DNA from: Yersinia massiliensis
Lineage (GTDB): Bacteria > Pseudomonadota > Gammaproteobacteria > Enterobacterales > Enterobacteriaceae
Assembly: GCF_003048255.1 (NCBI RefSeq)
Contig: NZ_CP028487.1
Span: 4,836,001 to 4,900,000 of the forward strand
DNA length: 64,000 nucleotides
Reading direction: 5' to 3'
Positions within the stretch are counted from its first letter, which is position 1, and the number at the start of each line of letters is the position of its first letter. The notes beneath the pieces are model-generated. The model had not been told where the DNA came from, ran no database searches, and worked only from the letters and a program-made list of their open reading frames with translations. The position numbers were made by a program, and so were the translations under genes. Shown here in pieces: positions 12,264 through 21,692 of this stretch.

Positions 12264-13982
12264 CTATTTACGACCGTTTGGTTTCAGCTTCTCACCGACA
12301 TTGAGCAAGAAGATTTCATTGTCACGGGTCGAAATACGCGCGGAACCATCATCCATTCGATAAGCACCTTCAGTAAAACCAGCCCCATTCAGGAAAGGTG
12401 CGACAGCTTGCGGCTTGTTACGCAGTGAAGCTTCCAGTGCCAGTAATGCATAAGGTTCGATAGCATCGACATCAGCATATTGGCGATCCGGTGAGGCCAT
12501 AAAGAAGCCGTCGATATAACGAGTTTTAATGATGTTATCGCCGATTTTCTCTGCTAATACCCGATAATCAGCAACCTGACTCGCGTTATAGAGATCCAGC
12601 AAGGCAAACAGGGCATACGGGTCGCTATTCGTGGTATCTAGCTTGACCTTCATCTCTTTACCCGGCGCTGTACCGATATCACCTAACCCCTGATCATTTG
12701 CGATACCGCGAGCAACTTTCCAAAGCAACGGATCATTATCAATGGCATAGGCACGGGCATAGGAAATTAGGAATTCGTTACCTGCTTTATACGGCTTGAT
12801 CACCGTGCCTTTTTTGCCATAGTAGCCATCACGCGGCAGGGTATAGTTTGATAAGTCCTGCCCGTTGGCAATCATCGGGCGGAAAGTATTATCCTGTTCG
12901 TTGTAAGCGTATTTGGCGAACGCTTTTAGGCCATCGACAGTCCATTTCAGCAAGTCCTGCCCTTGAGGGCCTAAGTCCTTGCCTAATTGCAGCTGCATCA
13001 ACGCATTTTCAGAATAAATCGTACTGGTGCGCCCTTTGAGCATCATATTGCCTTCAAGCGCTCCTGCACCGAACTCAGGGCCAAACTGGCGCTGTGCACG
13101 GTCACCAAATTTAGAGTGCGTATCAGCATCATCCGTTGGCTCTTCTCGCTTCAGAGCTTGTGTAAACTGATAAACACCAAGGCCTGTTTTCGCATCTCGC
13201 GGCAAGACGTATTGATCAGCTAAACGTTTAGCCCACACTAATGCCCCTTGATCCTGCTGGTATTTGTAGAGTAATGAAGCCGAATAAATCAGGTCATTAC
13301 CCGCATTGAGGAAACTGAGTCCTTTGGTGGCAAAGAAAGGCGGCTGCTGTTCGAATTTGCTCTCCCACAACTCCCCCATCGGCTTGTCATATTCACCGTG
13401 GCGGCTGGTTTCAAGGATACGCCAGTCATAAACATGGGCATTCCAAAAGCCACGAATAAAGCGCGAGGTGGCATCGCGGTCAACACTAAACATCAAGTCA
13501 TAGTAGGGATAAGCATTTTTCAGCTCATGTACCATCTCTTTTTCACTCGGCCCTTCTGGTTGCAGCGTTTTCAGGTCAATAAAACGGTGCCCACCCCAGA
13601 AGAGTAAACCACTTGGATCCTGATAGTTCTGGAAGTGGTAGCGAACGATATCTTCAGCGCGCTTTTGATAGCGATTATCGCCACTTAGCTGGCTCAAGCC
13701 GCTCATGACACGCATCAAATTTTGTTGTGCCGAGAAGTTTGATAATACCGCCCGACGACCATCGGGGAATATCCATTCCATTTGCTGCCCTGTACGGGGG
13801 TCAACACCATCTGCCAGCAGCGGGCTGGGCTTATCACCGTGATAAGTGTCCGAGGCTTTGCTCAGTACATTATCGACATACTGCTTTACTACCGTCAGGC
13901 GATCGGTATCCGCTGCATGTCCGGCTGGTATATACAGCGTTGCCAATGCTGCCATACTCAAAAATAACGCTCTTTTTTTCAT
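12264..13982 (-). CDS. pelP: Periplasmic family-2 pectate lyase (exopolygalacturonate lyase)
   Basis: The product is 572 residues with a clear Sec signal (MKKRALFLSMAALATLYIPAGHA, cleavage after AHA-like GHA), so it acts in the periplasm. The body matches polysaccharide lyase family 2, which splits oligogalacturonides by beta-elimination using a transition metal. I recognise the family by overall sequence (for example WGGHRFIDLKTLQPEGPSEK). Yersinia has a periplasmic and a cytoplasmic PL2 enzyme; the signal peptide makes this the periplasmic type. It lies 91 bases downstream of the KdgM-type porin gene on the same strand, so uptake and first cleavage of pectin oligomers are coupled. Confidence 0.88.
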   Translation of the reverse strand: MKKRALFLSMAALATLYIPAGHAADTDRLTVVKQYVDNVLSKASDTYHGDKPSPLLADGVDPRTGQQMEWIFPDGRRAVLSNFSAQQNLMRVMSGLSQLSGDNRYQKRAEDIVRYHFQNYQDPSGLLFWGGHRFIDLKTLQPEGPSEKEMVHELKNAYPYYDLMFSVDRDATSRFIRGFWNAHVYDWRILETSRHGEYDKPMGELWESKFEQQPPFFATKGLSFLNAGNDLIYSASLLYKYQQDQGALVWAKRLADQYVLPRDAKTGLGVYQFTQALKREEPTDDADTHSKFGDRAQRQFGPEFGAGALEGNMMLKGRTSTIYSENALMQLQLGKDLGPQGQDLLKWTVDGLKAFAKYAYNEQDNTFRPMIANGQDLSNYTLPRDGYYGKKGTVIKPYKAGNEFLISYARAYAIDNDPLLWKVARGIANDQGLGDIGTAPGKEMKVKLDTTNSDPYALFALLDLYNASQVADYRVLAEKIGDNIIKTRYIDGFFMASPDRQYADVDAIEPYALLALEASLRNKPQAVAPFLNGAGFTEGAYRMDDGSARISTRDNEIFLLNVGEKLKPNGRK

Positions 13983-14073
13983 TACCCGTTACCTGCCAAA
14001 AATTGTTATCTGTTAAAACCGTTATGGTGTGGTGTGACCCCAAATATCAGAATCTGATAATTTCACTCATGGA

Positions 14074-14778
14074 TTAGAAACTGTATTTTATCCCGACGCG
14101 GTAACGAGTTTGGCGCTCGTCAGTAGCTTTACTGCCTGAGACATTACCGACAGCCATATAAGGGGACCAATTCTTATCCCACTTGTAAGTTAATTTAAAA
14201 TCGTGCGTCCAATCGTAGCTTTCATTGTTCGATAATATGACGCCGGCTTTATTGGCTTTTTTGTAGTCGATTTCATAATCTAATTGATAATCTTTAGCTA
14301 TTTTATAGCTGATAACACTCGTTAAATTATAACCATTTTCAGATGTGTCTTTGCTGGTATTAATATTGGCGCTGGTGCGTTTGTAATAGGGGCGATAACG
14401 TAAGGAAACAGAGAGATCGTCAATGATATTTGCCTTACCACGCAGGTAAGGACGATAGTTATTTGAGGTAGAGTTTGAGTCTAATGAGAAGCCTGGTTCA
14501 ATAGAGAATGTGTTATCAATTTTATAAACATAACTCGCGACAACTTCAGTCCCATTACTGACAGTCTCATTAAACGCCTTATCTTTATCTTGAGCGCCTT
14601 TCCACTTACCTTCTAGAGACAATCCAAAGCCATTTGCGAAGCGGTGGGACATTAATAAGCGGTCTTTATGAGTGTTGCCACTTTGGTCTTGCATTTCATG
14701 GCGATAGTCAATTGTTACCGCGACGGCACTGGTGCTAAGAAGTGTTGCTACTGCCAGAGATAATAATTTAATTTTCAT
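14074..14778 (-). CDS. kdgM: KdgM-family oligogalacturonate porin
   Basis: This 234-residue outer-membrane beta-barrel has a signal peptide (MKIKLLSLAVATLLSTSAVA) and alternating aromatic strands ending in RVGIKYSF, with a terminal phenylalanine typical of outer-membrane porins. It matches the KdgM/NanC family of 12-strand porins for acidic oligosaccharides. Its partner pectate lyase lies directly downstream and a strong KdgR box lies upstream, which together support oligogalacturonate over sialic acid as the substrate. Which KdgM paralogue it is cannot be decided here. Confidence 0.88.
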   Translation of the reverse strand: MKIKLLSLAVATLLSTSAVAVTIDYRHEMQDQSGNTHKDRLLMSHRFANGFGLSLEGKWKGAQDKDKAFNETVSNGTEVVASYVYKIDNTFSIEPGFSLDSNSTSNNYRPYLRGKANIIDDLSVSLRYRPYYKRTSANINTSKDTSENGYNLTSVISYKIAKDYQLDYEIDYKKANKAGVILSNNESYDWTHDFKLTYKWDKNWSPYMAVGNVSGSKATDERQTRYRVGIKYSF

Positions 14779-14835
14779 TACGGTTACCTTATTTTAATAG
14801 AACATCGATATCCCAAAAAAAATACAAACAATAGT

Positions 14836-14854
14836 TATGAAACAGCATTCTATT
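14836..14854 (-). promoter_or_regulatory. KdgR operator upstream of kdgM
   Basis: The minus-strand 19-mer AATAGAATGCTGTTTCATA matches 17 of 19 positions of the KdgR consensus AATRAAAYRYNRTTTYATT. It lies about 58 bases before the kdgM ATG, a repressor position. KdgR is released by 2-keto-3-deoxygluconate, so the porin and probably pelP would be induced by pectin breakdown. Confidence 0.72.
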
Positions 14855-14921
14855 TATTTTGATATAAAGTTCCGAGATCCATGACTGATAGTTCAAAATT
14901 AATGACACAAATATCCACTTA

Positions 14922-14937
14922 TGTGACAAGGTTCAAA
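14922..14937. promoter_or_regulatory. Candidate CRP site upstream of kdgM
   Basis: TGTGA-caaggt-TCAAA matches 9 of 10 core positions of the TGTGA-N6-TCACA consensus. It lies about 145 bases before the kdgM ATG. Catabolite control by CRP together with KdgR is known for pectin genes in related bacteria; occupancy here is an inference. Confidence 0.45.
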
Positions 14938-15355
14938 GTAAATTAAATTTATCTCATAGCAAAGCTTTGTAATTTTTCTGTTATATCGCAGATGTGACAA
15001 GGGATTGGCACTATTTTCGGAAGGTAAATTCGCATGAAAAATATTGTTGACGCGGCGGGTAATAATATTGTAAGACTGTAAAAAAATGAAATATAGATTT
15101 CAGCCCAATATTTTCTTAACGGTATTATTATCAGGTTTAAGTACTTTTACATATTTTAAATTTTGTTATCAGATTTTATAAGAAATGACTCAATCGATAG
15201 TTATCAGGGCCCATCTAGGAGGAATTCTGGCATAAAGATAAGTATTACTTAATAGATAAAGAGGTAATATTTTGATTTTCCCCAGAAGACGAAAAAACTA
15301 ATTTTCAGCCATAACACAGCAATAAATGTACACAAAAAAGGAATAACCGAAGCCA

Positions 15356-15480
15356 TATCCAAAGACATTGGCGTTACAGCTAGGCAGCCAGCAAGCAAAT
15401 CCCGATGAGCTGACACTGGTCAGTGATTCGGGTGCGCGAACGCAGCTAACAACGCTGTAGCGCCAAGGACGAAGGATATA
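15356..15480. repeat. ERIC repeat, copy 1
   Basis: This 125-base element begins tatccaaagacattgg and ends gaaggatata, with short inverted termini. The core reads aatcccgatgagct and cagtgattcgggtg, the Yersinia form of the ERIC central inverted repeat. It is a non-coding dispersed element, here in direct repeat with a second copy 25 bases further on. Confidence 0.85.
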
Positions 15481-15505
15481 CGCTGTGGCATCAGAAGGAA
15501 GGGGC

Positions 15506-15628
15506 TACCCAAAGACATTGGCGTTACAGCTAGGCAGCCAGCGAGTAAATCCCGATGAGCTGACACTGGTCAGTGATTCGGGTGCGCGAGTGCAGCTAAC
15601 AACGCTGTGGCGTCAAGGACGAAGGGTA
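15506..15628. repeat. ERIC repeat, copy 2, overlapping the hmsP 3' end
   Basis: This copy runs from tacccaaagacattgg to gaagggta and differs from copy 1 at only a few positions. Its right terminus overlaps the hmsP reading frame: the last four codons (Thr-Leu-Arg-Pro) and the stop of hmsP are ERIC sequence. Confidence 0.85.
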
Positions 15629-17214
15629 TAACGAGACTCAAACTCCTCCCGCGCCAACGCCTCCGAAAACAAAAAACCCTGCCCACATTGGATGCCATAT
15701 TGCAGCAACCATTGGCGCTGCTCATCTGTTTCTATCCCTTCGGCCATTACTTTCAACTTCAATACTTCAGAAACCGTGACGATAATACGTGCCATTACAT
15801 CATCTTGTGGCAAGGATTTCACAAAACTCTTATCCAACTTAATCATGTTGATGGGTAAGCTTTTTAGATGGTTTAGGTACTGTAGGCTCGAATACCCTGT
15901 CCCAAAATCATCCAAGGCAATGGACAGCCCAAGCTCACGAATTTCACGTAACAACATCAGTGCTTCATCAAGATTCTGTAAACGCGCTGTCTCGGTAATT
16001 TCCAAGATGAGTCGATGCGGATCAATTGCATACTGACTGATGAGGGCTTTCAAATGTGGGAGGAACTGATCGCTCTGTACCTGTAAGCCTGAAATATTGA
16101 CCGCAAGCGACAAGGTGACTCCTCGCGCCTTCCAGTCGGCCATAATACGGCACGCTTCTTCCAGCACCCAACTACCCAGCGGCACCATTGCACCACTTTC
16201 TTCTGCTGCATGAACAAACTCGGCAGGTAACCGGTAGTGACCATCAGGCTGACGCCAGCGCAGTAATGCTTCAGCCCCGACAACACGTTGTTCTGACATA
16301 TTCCATTGCGGTTGCAAAAACAGTTCGAAATTGCCATTTTCAATTGCCCGCAAAATATCGTTTTTCTGTGACAGTCGCCTTTGTATTTCTTCTGCAAAAT
16401 ACGGATCTGACAGGTCAGCAACCGGATAATGCGTATTGATACGGTTCATGTCCGTATAGGCTTGCGCTAAGAGTTGCTGGTTACGATTATAATTGTGTAC
16501 CAGTACCCCTAACTCATCATCTTGATGGTGAGCAGGTAAAGTCAGTTGGTGATTAAGCACGCCTTGCTGGCCCATTCTTTCCAACTCTTTCGCCATCGCG
16601 CGTAGTGGATGAATAATGAGGCGATTAATACACCAAGCGATAGAAACTGAGAGCACCAATGCCAACAACAGATAGGTCGATAGCATGGCTGACAGCGCGC
16701 TGAGAATAAACTGATAGATTCGGTACGAATCTGCACGCAAGACTAAATGTGCTAAGGGTTGTGGATTCGCAGATACCCGTTCCAGCGCATACAGGGGAAC
16801 AGTTATTTCTACCGGTAGATAAAAAATACGTTTTGCCCAACGAGGTACTGGCCGCTCAGTGGGAAAGTTAGCATGTAATACCTGAATTTGATTGGGCAAA
16901 ATAACTTCAGCGCGACTGAGAATACCTATTGGCAATAGGCTATTGAGGATTTTTTTTGCTTGGGGAATATCAACGCTTAATACAGCCTCAGACAGGGGTT
17001 GGCGCACGGAATAAGCGATGCTCTCCAGTTGCCTGGCGTAATCATCCTTGCGCTGTTGCACAAAGTGGAATAACTGAAGGACGATAAAAATACAAATGGT
17101 GACCAATGCAACAACAGCCACTGCCGCCATTTGTTTAATCGTTAATGAACGCCTTACCCGCAAACTCGCTCTCCGCCAATGCCGACTGAATAAAAAAAAT
17201 GGTGGCCACGTCAT
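15613..17214 (-). CDS. hmsP: HmsP-like c-di-GMP phosphodiesterase (EAL domain)
   Basis: The 533-residue product has two membrane segments (about 32-50 and 172-195) around a periplasmic sensor region, a HAMP-like segment (about 196-250) and an EAL domain (about 285-525). Catalytic motifs are present: EALLRW at 315, EITE, DDFGTGYSS, KLDKSF and EGIE. It should hydrolyse c-di-GMP and curb Hms-dependent biofilm. The family (E. coli PdeK/YhjK, HmsP) normally carries a degenerate GGDEF domain between HAMP and EAL; here only about 35 residues (260-295) join them, so most of that domain seems absent. Location next to dppF matches pdeK in E. coli. The final four codons and stop come from an ERIC repeat. 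Confidence 0.88.
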   Translation of the reverse strand: MTWPPFFLFSRHWRRASLRVRRSLTIKQMAAVAVVALVTICIFIVLQLFHFVQQRKDDYARQLESIAYSVRQPLSEAVLSVDIPQAKKILNSLLPIGILSRAEVILPNQIQVLHANFPTERPVPRWAKRIFYLPVEITVPLYALERVSANPQPLAHLVLRADSYRIYQFILSALSAMLSTYLLLALVLSVSIAWCINRLIIHPLRAMAKELERMGQQGVLNHQLTLPAHHQDDELGVLVHNYNRNQQLLAQAYTDMNRINTHYPVADLSDPYFAEEIQRRLSQKNDILRAIENGNFELFLQPQWNMSEQRVVGAEALLRWRQPDGHYRLPAEFVHAAEESGAMVPLGSWVLEEACRIMADWKARGVTLSLAVNISGLQVQSDQFLPHLKALISQYAIDPHRLILEITETARLQNLDEALMLLREIRELGLSIALDDFGTGYSSLQYLNHLKSLPINMIKLDKSFVKSLPQDDVMARIIVTVSEVLKLKVMAEGIETDEQRQWLLQYGIQCGQGFLFSEALAREEFESRYTLRP

Positions 17215-17327
17215 AGGCTACCCGTCGATTCTGTCTGAGTATACTCGATCGCTTTCAGATTTTATCTGGTGATAAAAGACCGGAATGGAAGAATACCGTG
17301 GGTTTCAGTGTTTTCCTATCATGATCA

Positions 17328-17367
17328 CCACATCAGAGTGCAATTTCTCACTCTGATGTGGTTTTTT
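17328..17367 (+). terminator. Strong hairpin with T-run on the plus strand
   Basis: Perfect 13-base arms (ccacatcagagtg and cactctgatgtgg) surround an 8-base loop and are followed by six T residues on the plus strand. The neighbouring genes, dppF and hmsP, are both on the minus strand, where no T-run follows the stem. It may still fold at the dppF 3' end, or end an unseen plus-strand transcript. Confidence 0.55.
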
Positions 17368-17459
17368 CAGACAAAACAATACAGCAAAGGGCCTAAAACC
17401 AGTACATGGCACTCACAGTGACATCACTTCAGCCTCCATGGTCAGAGAACCATTTGGGC

Positions 17460-18485
17460 TTAGCTGGCTTTTTCCTCTTCATCCTGATCAACGGCAAAAC
17501 AAGCCACCATTTGGTCACCATACTGTTTCAGTTGCGGCTGCAACTGAGTACAGGTACCAAAGGCTCGACGGCAACGCGCATTAAACGCGCAGCCTGGAGG
17601 TGGGCTCATTGGACTTGGTAACTCGCCCGTCAGCTTAATACGCTCACGCCGCATATCGGGATTGAGCCGTGGTGTCGCTGATAGCAATGCTTGCGTATAA
17701 GGATGACGTGGATTGTTAAAAATGGCCTCTTTACTGCCTTTTTCAACACAACGCCCCAAGTACATCACCATCACTTCATCGGCAATATGTTCAACCACGG
17801 ACAGATCATGGGAGATAAAGACGTAAGACAGCCCCAGCTCCTGCTGTAAATCCATCATCAGGTTCAAGACCTGTGCTCGCACTGATACGTCCAGTGCTGA
17901 GACAGGCTCATCCGCAATCACCACATCAGGATTCAACATTAAGCCGCGAGCGATCGCGATACGCTGGCGCTGACCGCCGGAGAACATATGAGGATAACGG
18001 TCATAATGCTCGGTTTTCAGGCCGACCTTCGCCATCATCGCCAATGTTTTTTCACGGCGCTCTTTGCTGCTGAGCTTAGTATTGATTTGCAGCGGCTCTT
18101 CCAGGATTTGCCCCACCTTCTTGCGCGGGTTCAACGAACCATAGGGGTTCTGGAACACAATCTGGATTTTCTGCCGACGCAGTTTTTCCGCACTTTCATC
18201 CGGCTTGAGTAGATCCTGCCCTTGGTAATAAAGCTCACCGCCCGTCGGGATTTCAATCATGGTCAATAAGCGGCCCAGCGTGGATTTACCACAACCAGAC
18301 TCCCCTACCACGGCCAAGGTTTTGCCCCGCTCTAAGGTGAATGAAACACCATCGAGTGCTTTAACTAAGCGTTCTGGCGCAAATAATCCTTTCTTGACCG
18401 GATAGTATTTTTTCAGGTCAATGGCCTGTAACAAGGGCTTAGCGCCTTGGGATTCTGGTTTCATTTCGGTGTTATTCTGGCTCAT
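17460..18485 (-). CDS. dppF: Dipeptide ABC transporter ATPase DppF
   Basis: DppF is one of two ATPases powering dipeptide import. It has 341 residues with Walker [10 protein letters not shown], the ABC signature [12 protein letters not shown], Walker B VVIADEP, and the oligopeptide-transporter C-terminal extension with the cysteine-rich [15 protein letters not shown] region. Its start overlaps the dppD stop by four bases. It is the last gene of dppABCDF. Confidence 0.96.
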   Translation of the reverse strand: MSQNNTEMKPESQGAKPLLQAIDLKKYYPVKKGLFAPERLVKALDGVSFTLERGKTLAVVGESGCGKSTLGRLLTMIEIPTGGELYYQGQDLLKPDESAEKLRRQKIQIVFQNPYGSLNPRKKVGQILEEPLQINTKLSSKERREKTLAMMAKVGLKTEHYDRYPHMFSGGQRQRIAIARGLMLNPDVVIADEPVSALDVSVRAQVLNLMMDLQQELGLSYVFISHDLSVVEHIADEVMVMYLGRCVEKGSKEAIFNNPRHPYTQALLSATPRLNPDMRRERIKLTGELPSPMSPPPGCAFNARCRRAFGTCTQLQPQLKQYGDQMVACFAVDQDEEEKAS

Positions 18486-19462
18486 AGGGTCGGCCTCCCC
18501 GCATCATCGAGCGGTGTATGGCATTTAACCTGACGCCCCGCTGGCCCCAGCAGTTCAGGCTCTTCACGGCGGCAACGATCATTGGCATACGGGCAGCGTG
18601 GGTTAAGTAGGCAGCCTTCAGGGCGGTCATACTTACCCGGCACCACACCCGGTAATGAGGCAAGCCGCGCTTTATCCTGAGCAAACTCCGGTAAGGCACG
18701 CAGTAATGCCTGCGTATACGGGTGTCGCGGCGCGCGGAAAATTTCTGATGATTTACCGGTTTCCACCACCTGGCCGGCATACATCACAATAATGTGATGG
18801 GCCGCTTCGGCGACCAGAGCCAAGTCATGGGTAATCAACAACAGCGCCATATTTTCACGCTGCTGTAATTCCAGCAGTAGCTCAATGATTTGCGCCTGAA
18901 TGGTCACATCCAGCGCCGTTGTGGGTTCATCAGCGATCAGTAATTTTGGTCGACACGCGATCGCCATGGCGATCATGACGCGCTGGCTCATCCCGCCAGA
19001 AAGCTGGTGCGGATATACGTCCAAACGCGAAGCCGGATCAGGAATACCGACCAATGTGAGCAGGTCTACCGCCCGTTGATGACGCGTTTTACGGTTCCCC
19101 CCCTGATGCACCTTCAGCGCTTCCATAATTTGGAAACCGACGGTGTAGCATGGGTTAAGGCTGGTCATCGGGTCTTGGAAGATCATCGCCACTTCCGAGC
19201 CCACCAACTGACGCCGCTCTTTTTCTGAAATCTTGGTCAAGTCGCGGCCATTGAATTCCAGTTTGTCAGCCATGACTTTGCCGGGGAAATCGATTAGCCC
19301 CATGATAGCCAGTGAACTGACCGATTTACCGGAGCCAGACTCACCGACAATCCCGACCACCTGCCCTTGATCAATGCTGTAACTGATACGGTCTACGGCC
19401 TTGAACGGCGCACCTTCGTCACCGAAGTGCACCGACAATTTATCTACATTTAAAAGTGCCAT
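18482..19462 (-). CDS. dppD: Dipeptide ABC transporter ATPase DppD
   Basis: DppD is the partner ATPase of DppF, 326 residues. Walker A is [11 protein letters not shown], the signature is [12 protein letters not shown], Walker B is [12 protein letters not shown]. The C-terminal extension has the cysteine cluster ([14 protein letters not shown]) typical of Dpp/Opp ATPases. It lies 15 bases after dppC. Confidence 0.96.
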   Translation of the reverse strand: MALLNVDKLSVHFGDEGAPFKAVDRISYSIDQGQVVGIVGESGSGKSVSSLAIMGLIDFPGKVMADKLEFNGRDLTKISEKERRQLVGSEVAMIFQDPMTSLNPCYTVGFQIMEALKVHQGGNRKTRHQRAVDLLTLVGIPDPASRLDVYPHQLSGGMSQRVMIAMAIACRPKLLIADEPTTALDVTIQAQIIELLLELQQRENMALLLITHDLALVAEAAHHIIVMYAGQVVETGKSSEIFRAPRHPYTQALLRALPEFAQDKARLASLPGVVPGKYDRPEGCLLNPRCPYANDRCRREEPELLGPAGRQVKCHTPLDDAGRPTL

Positions 19463-19477
19463 CTCTCTCTACCTCTG

Positions 19478-20380
19478 TTACTGCTTGAGTTTGGGGTCGA
19501 GAGCATCACGCAGGCCGTCCCCCATCAGGTTAAACGCTAGAACCGTTAGCAAGATCGCCACACCCGGGAAGGTCACGACCCACCAAGCGCTTTGAGCGAA
19601 CTGCAGCACGTCAGAGAGCATGGTACCCCATTCCGGTGTTGGCGGTTGCGCACCCATGCCAAGGAAGCCGAGAGCGGCCATATCGAGAATAGCGTTAGAG
19701 AAGCCGAGAGATGCCTGCACAATTAATGGCGCAAGGCAGTTGGGTAAGATATTGATAAACATTTGGCGCAAGTCACTCGCACCCGCCACTCTTGAGGCCG
19801 TGACATAGTCTCGATTGACCTCAACCAGTACGGCTGCGCGGGTTAACCGCACATAATGTGGCAAAGCGACGAAGGTGAGCGCTAACGAGGCGTTGACAAT
19901 GGAAGGCCCGAATACCGCTACCAAGACAAGTGCCAGTAACAAACTTGGCAATGCCAGCATGATATCGACAATACGCATGATGATGGCATCGACAACGCCG
20001 CCAAAATACCCAGCCAGTAAACCAAAAATGACGCCCATCACTAACGACAGCACCACAACCAGACAACCGACTAACAGCGAGAGTCGTGCGCCATACATTA
20101 GACGGGATAAGACATCACGGCCCACATCATCAGTACCGAGAATAAACTTCCAACTACCGCCTTCTTCCCAGACTGGCGGTTTCAATAACGCATCGCGAAA
20201 TTGTTCTGCTGGCCCATGTGGGGCAAGCCAAGTCGCGCCAGCAGCAATAACCAGCATGATAATGATGTAAAACAGGCCGATAACAGCCCCTTTATTGCGC
20301 TTGAAATAATGCCAAAACTCCTGCAAAGGAGTCATCGGCTTCGGCGCACTTTTTACTGTAGACTCAGTAAGTTGAGACAT
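19478..20380 (-). CDS. dppC: Dipeptide ABC transporter permease DppC
   Basis: DppC is one half of the inner-membrane channel, 300 residues, with an N-terminal OppC-type segment (about residues 10-60) and a BPD_transp_1 domain. The EAA-like coupling loop reads TASRVAGASDLRQMFINILPN. It pairs with DppB, whose stop is 10 bases upstream of this start. Confidence 0.96.
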   Translation of the reverse strand: MSQLTESTVKSAPKPMTPLQEFWHYFKRNKGAVIGLFYIIIMLVIAAGATWLAPHGPAEQFRDALLKPPVWEEGGSWKFILGTDDVGRDVLSRLMYGARLSLLVGCLVVVLSLVMGVIFGLLAGYFGGVVDAIIMRIVDIMLALPSLLLALVLVAVFGPSIVNASLALTFVALPHYVRLTRAAVLVEVNRDYVTASRVAGASDLRQMFINILPNCLAPLIVQASLGFSNAILDMAALGFLGMGAQPPTPEWGTMLSDVLQFAQSAWWVVTFPGVAILLTVLAFNLMGDGLRDALDPKLKQ

Positions 20381-20390
20381 TCTGCGCCCC

Positions 20391-21410
20391 TTATTTCTTG
20401 TGACGAATACGCGGGTTAACTACGCCATAGAGCACATCTACCAGCAAGTTAACTAAAATAATCATGATAGCGACCAGCAACACGCCACCTTGTACCACTG
20501 GGTAATCACGGCGTTGCAATGCATCCATCAACCAGCGGCCTAACCCCGGCCAGGAGAAGATGGTTTCCGTCAGAATCGCTCCAGCCAGCATGGTGCCGAC
20601 TTGCAGACCAATAACCGTGACGACAGGCAGTAAGGCATTACGCAAAGCATGAACGACAATCACGCGCATCCGGCTCAAGCCCTTGGCCCGTGCAGTACGG
20701 ATATAGTCTTCGCCCAGCACTTCTAACATGGAGGAACGAGTCATACGCACGATGACGGCTAAAGGAATGGTGCCCAAGACGATGGCCGGTAGAATCATAT
20801 GCATCACGGCATCTTTAAAATCACCCGGTTCGCCCCAAACAAAGGTGTCTATCAGCATGAAACCGGTGAGCGGTAGGCTATCATCTAGGAATACGGTATC
20901 ACTGACTCGCCCTGAGACAGGGGTCAGGTTCCATTGCACCGACACCAGCATGATCAGCATGATGCCCCACCAGAAGATGGGCATTGAGTAGCCCGTCAGG
21001 GAGACGCCCACAGCAGTATGATCGAATATTGAACCCCGCTTGACAGCAGCTAACACCCCAACCGGAATCCCTACGGCGATGGCAAACAGCATCGCGCAGA
21101 TCCCAAGTTCCAGCGTCGCTTTAAAGCGCGGGACGAACTCTTCCCATACGGAAATACGGCTTTTTAGCGAAATGCCGAGGTCGCCATGTAATACGCCATG
21201 CACATATTGGAAGTATTGTTGATATAGAGGCTTGTCCAGCCCCATTTCCGCCATGATTTGCGCATGACGTTCTGCGGAGATACCGCGTTCCCCAGCCATG
21301 ATGGTCACCGGGTCGCCGGGGATCATATGGACAAAAGCAAAGGTGAGCAACGTAATGCCGATAAACGTTGGGATAACTAGCCCCAAACGTCGGAGTATGA
21401 ACTGCAACAT
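20391..21410 (-). CDS. dppB: Dipeptide ABC transporter permease DppB
   Basis: DppB is the second channel subunit, 339 residues with six predicted membrane spans. The start MLQFILRRLGLVIPTFIGIT is the family start and the coupling loop is RTARAKGLSRMRVIVVHALRN. A 280-base spacer with a hairpin separates it from dppA upstream, consistent with higher expression of the binding protein. Confidence 0.96.
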   Translation of the reverse strand: MLQFILRRLGLVIPTFIGITLLTFAFVHMIPGDPVTIMAGERGISAERHAQIMAEMGLDKPLYQQYFQYVHGVLHGDLGISLKSRISVWEEFVPRFKATLELGICAMLFAIAVGIPVGVLAAVKRGSIFDHTAVGVSLTGYSMPIFWWGIMLIMLVSVQWNLTPVSGRVSDTVFLDDSLPLTGFMLIDTFVWGEPGDFKDAVMHMILPAIVLGTIPLAVIVRMTRSSMLEVLGEDYIRTARAKGLSRMRVIVVHALRNALLPVVTVIGLQVGTMLAGAILTETIFSWPGLGRWLMDALQRRDYPVVQGGVLLVAIMIILVNLLVDVLYGVVNPRIRHKK

Positions 21411-21631
21411 ATCCCGAACTCTCTGTGTAGAATGCCAAGCTGCTCGTGGGCAACCCAGCTTATTAAACCCATCCCATTAGGCTATTTTGTGCATCATTTT
21501 GAGAGAACAGTGCTCATCACCGTCACGTATAAGGTGTTTCGGTGGTTGGGCGCAATCCATGCTCAAAGTTACGGCGACAATGACACTGACTGGGAGAGGT
21601 TATATGGCTCACATCTGTATCTGTTTTAACC

Positions 21632-21675
21632 TAAACAAAGAAACCGGTGAACATGCCGCTTGCACATCCACCGGT
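21632..21675 (-). terminator. Hairpin between dppA and dppB (attenuator)
   Basis: On the minus strand ACCGGTG (21669-21675) pairs with CACCGGT (21643-21649), followed by the T-rich tract ttctttgttta. It begins about 20 bases after the dppA stop. A leaky terminator here would give more DppA than DppBCDF, as expected for a periplasmic binding protein. Confidence 0.6.
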
Positions 21676-21692
21676 CAACTACTCGGTTAAAA

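Larger units (their letters stand above)
14779..15612. other. Gene-free region between kdgM and hmsP
   Basis: This 830-base stretch contains the kdgM regulatory region (KdgR box, CRP-like site), then AT-rich sequence without a coding frame from about 14940 to 15355, then two direct ERIC repeats. I see no gene in it on either strand. Confidence 0.6.

Noticed and set aside
15356..15628. Two spaced near-identical repeats as a possible CRISPR
   Set aside because: Only two 125-base units with ERIC core palindromes and no spacers or cas genes.
19875..20270. 131-codon plus-strand frame opposite dppC
   Set aside because: Antisense shadow of a permease gene; low-complexity Thr/Ser/Pro product typical of such shadows.
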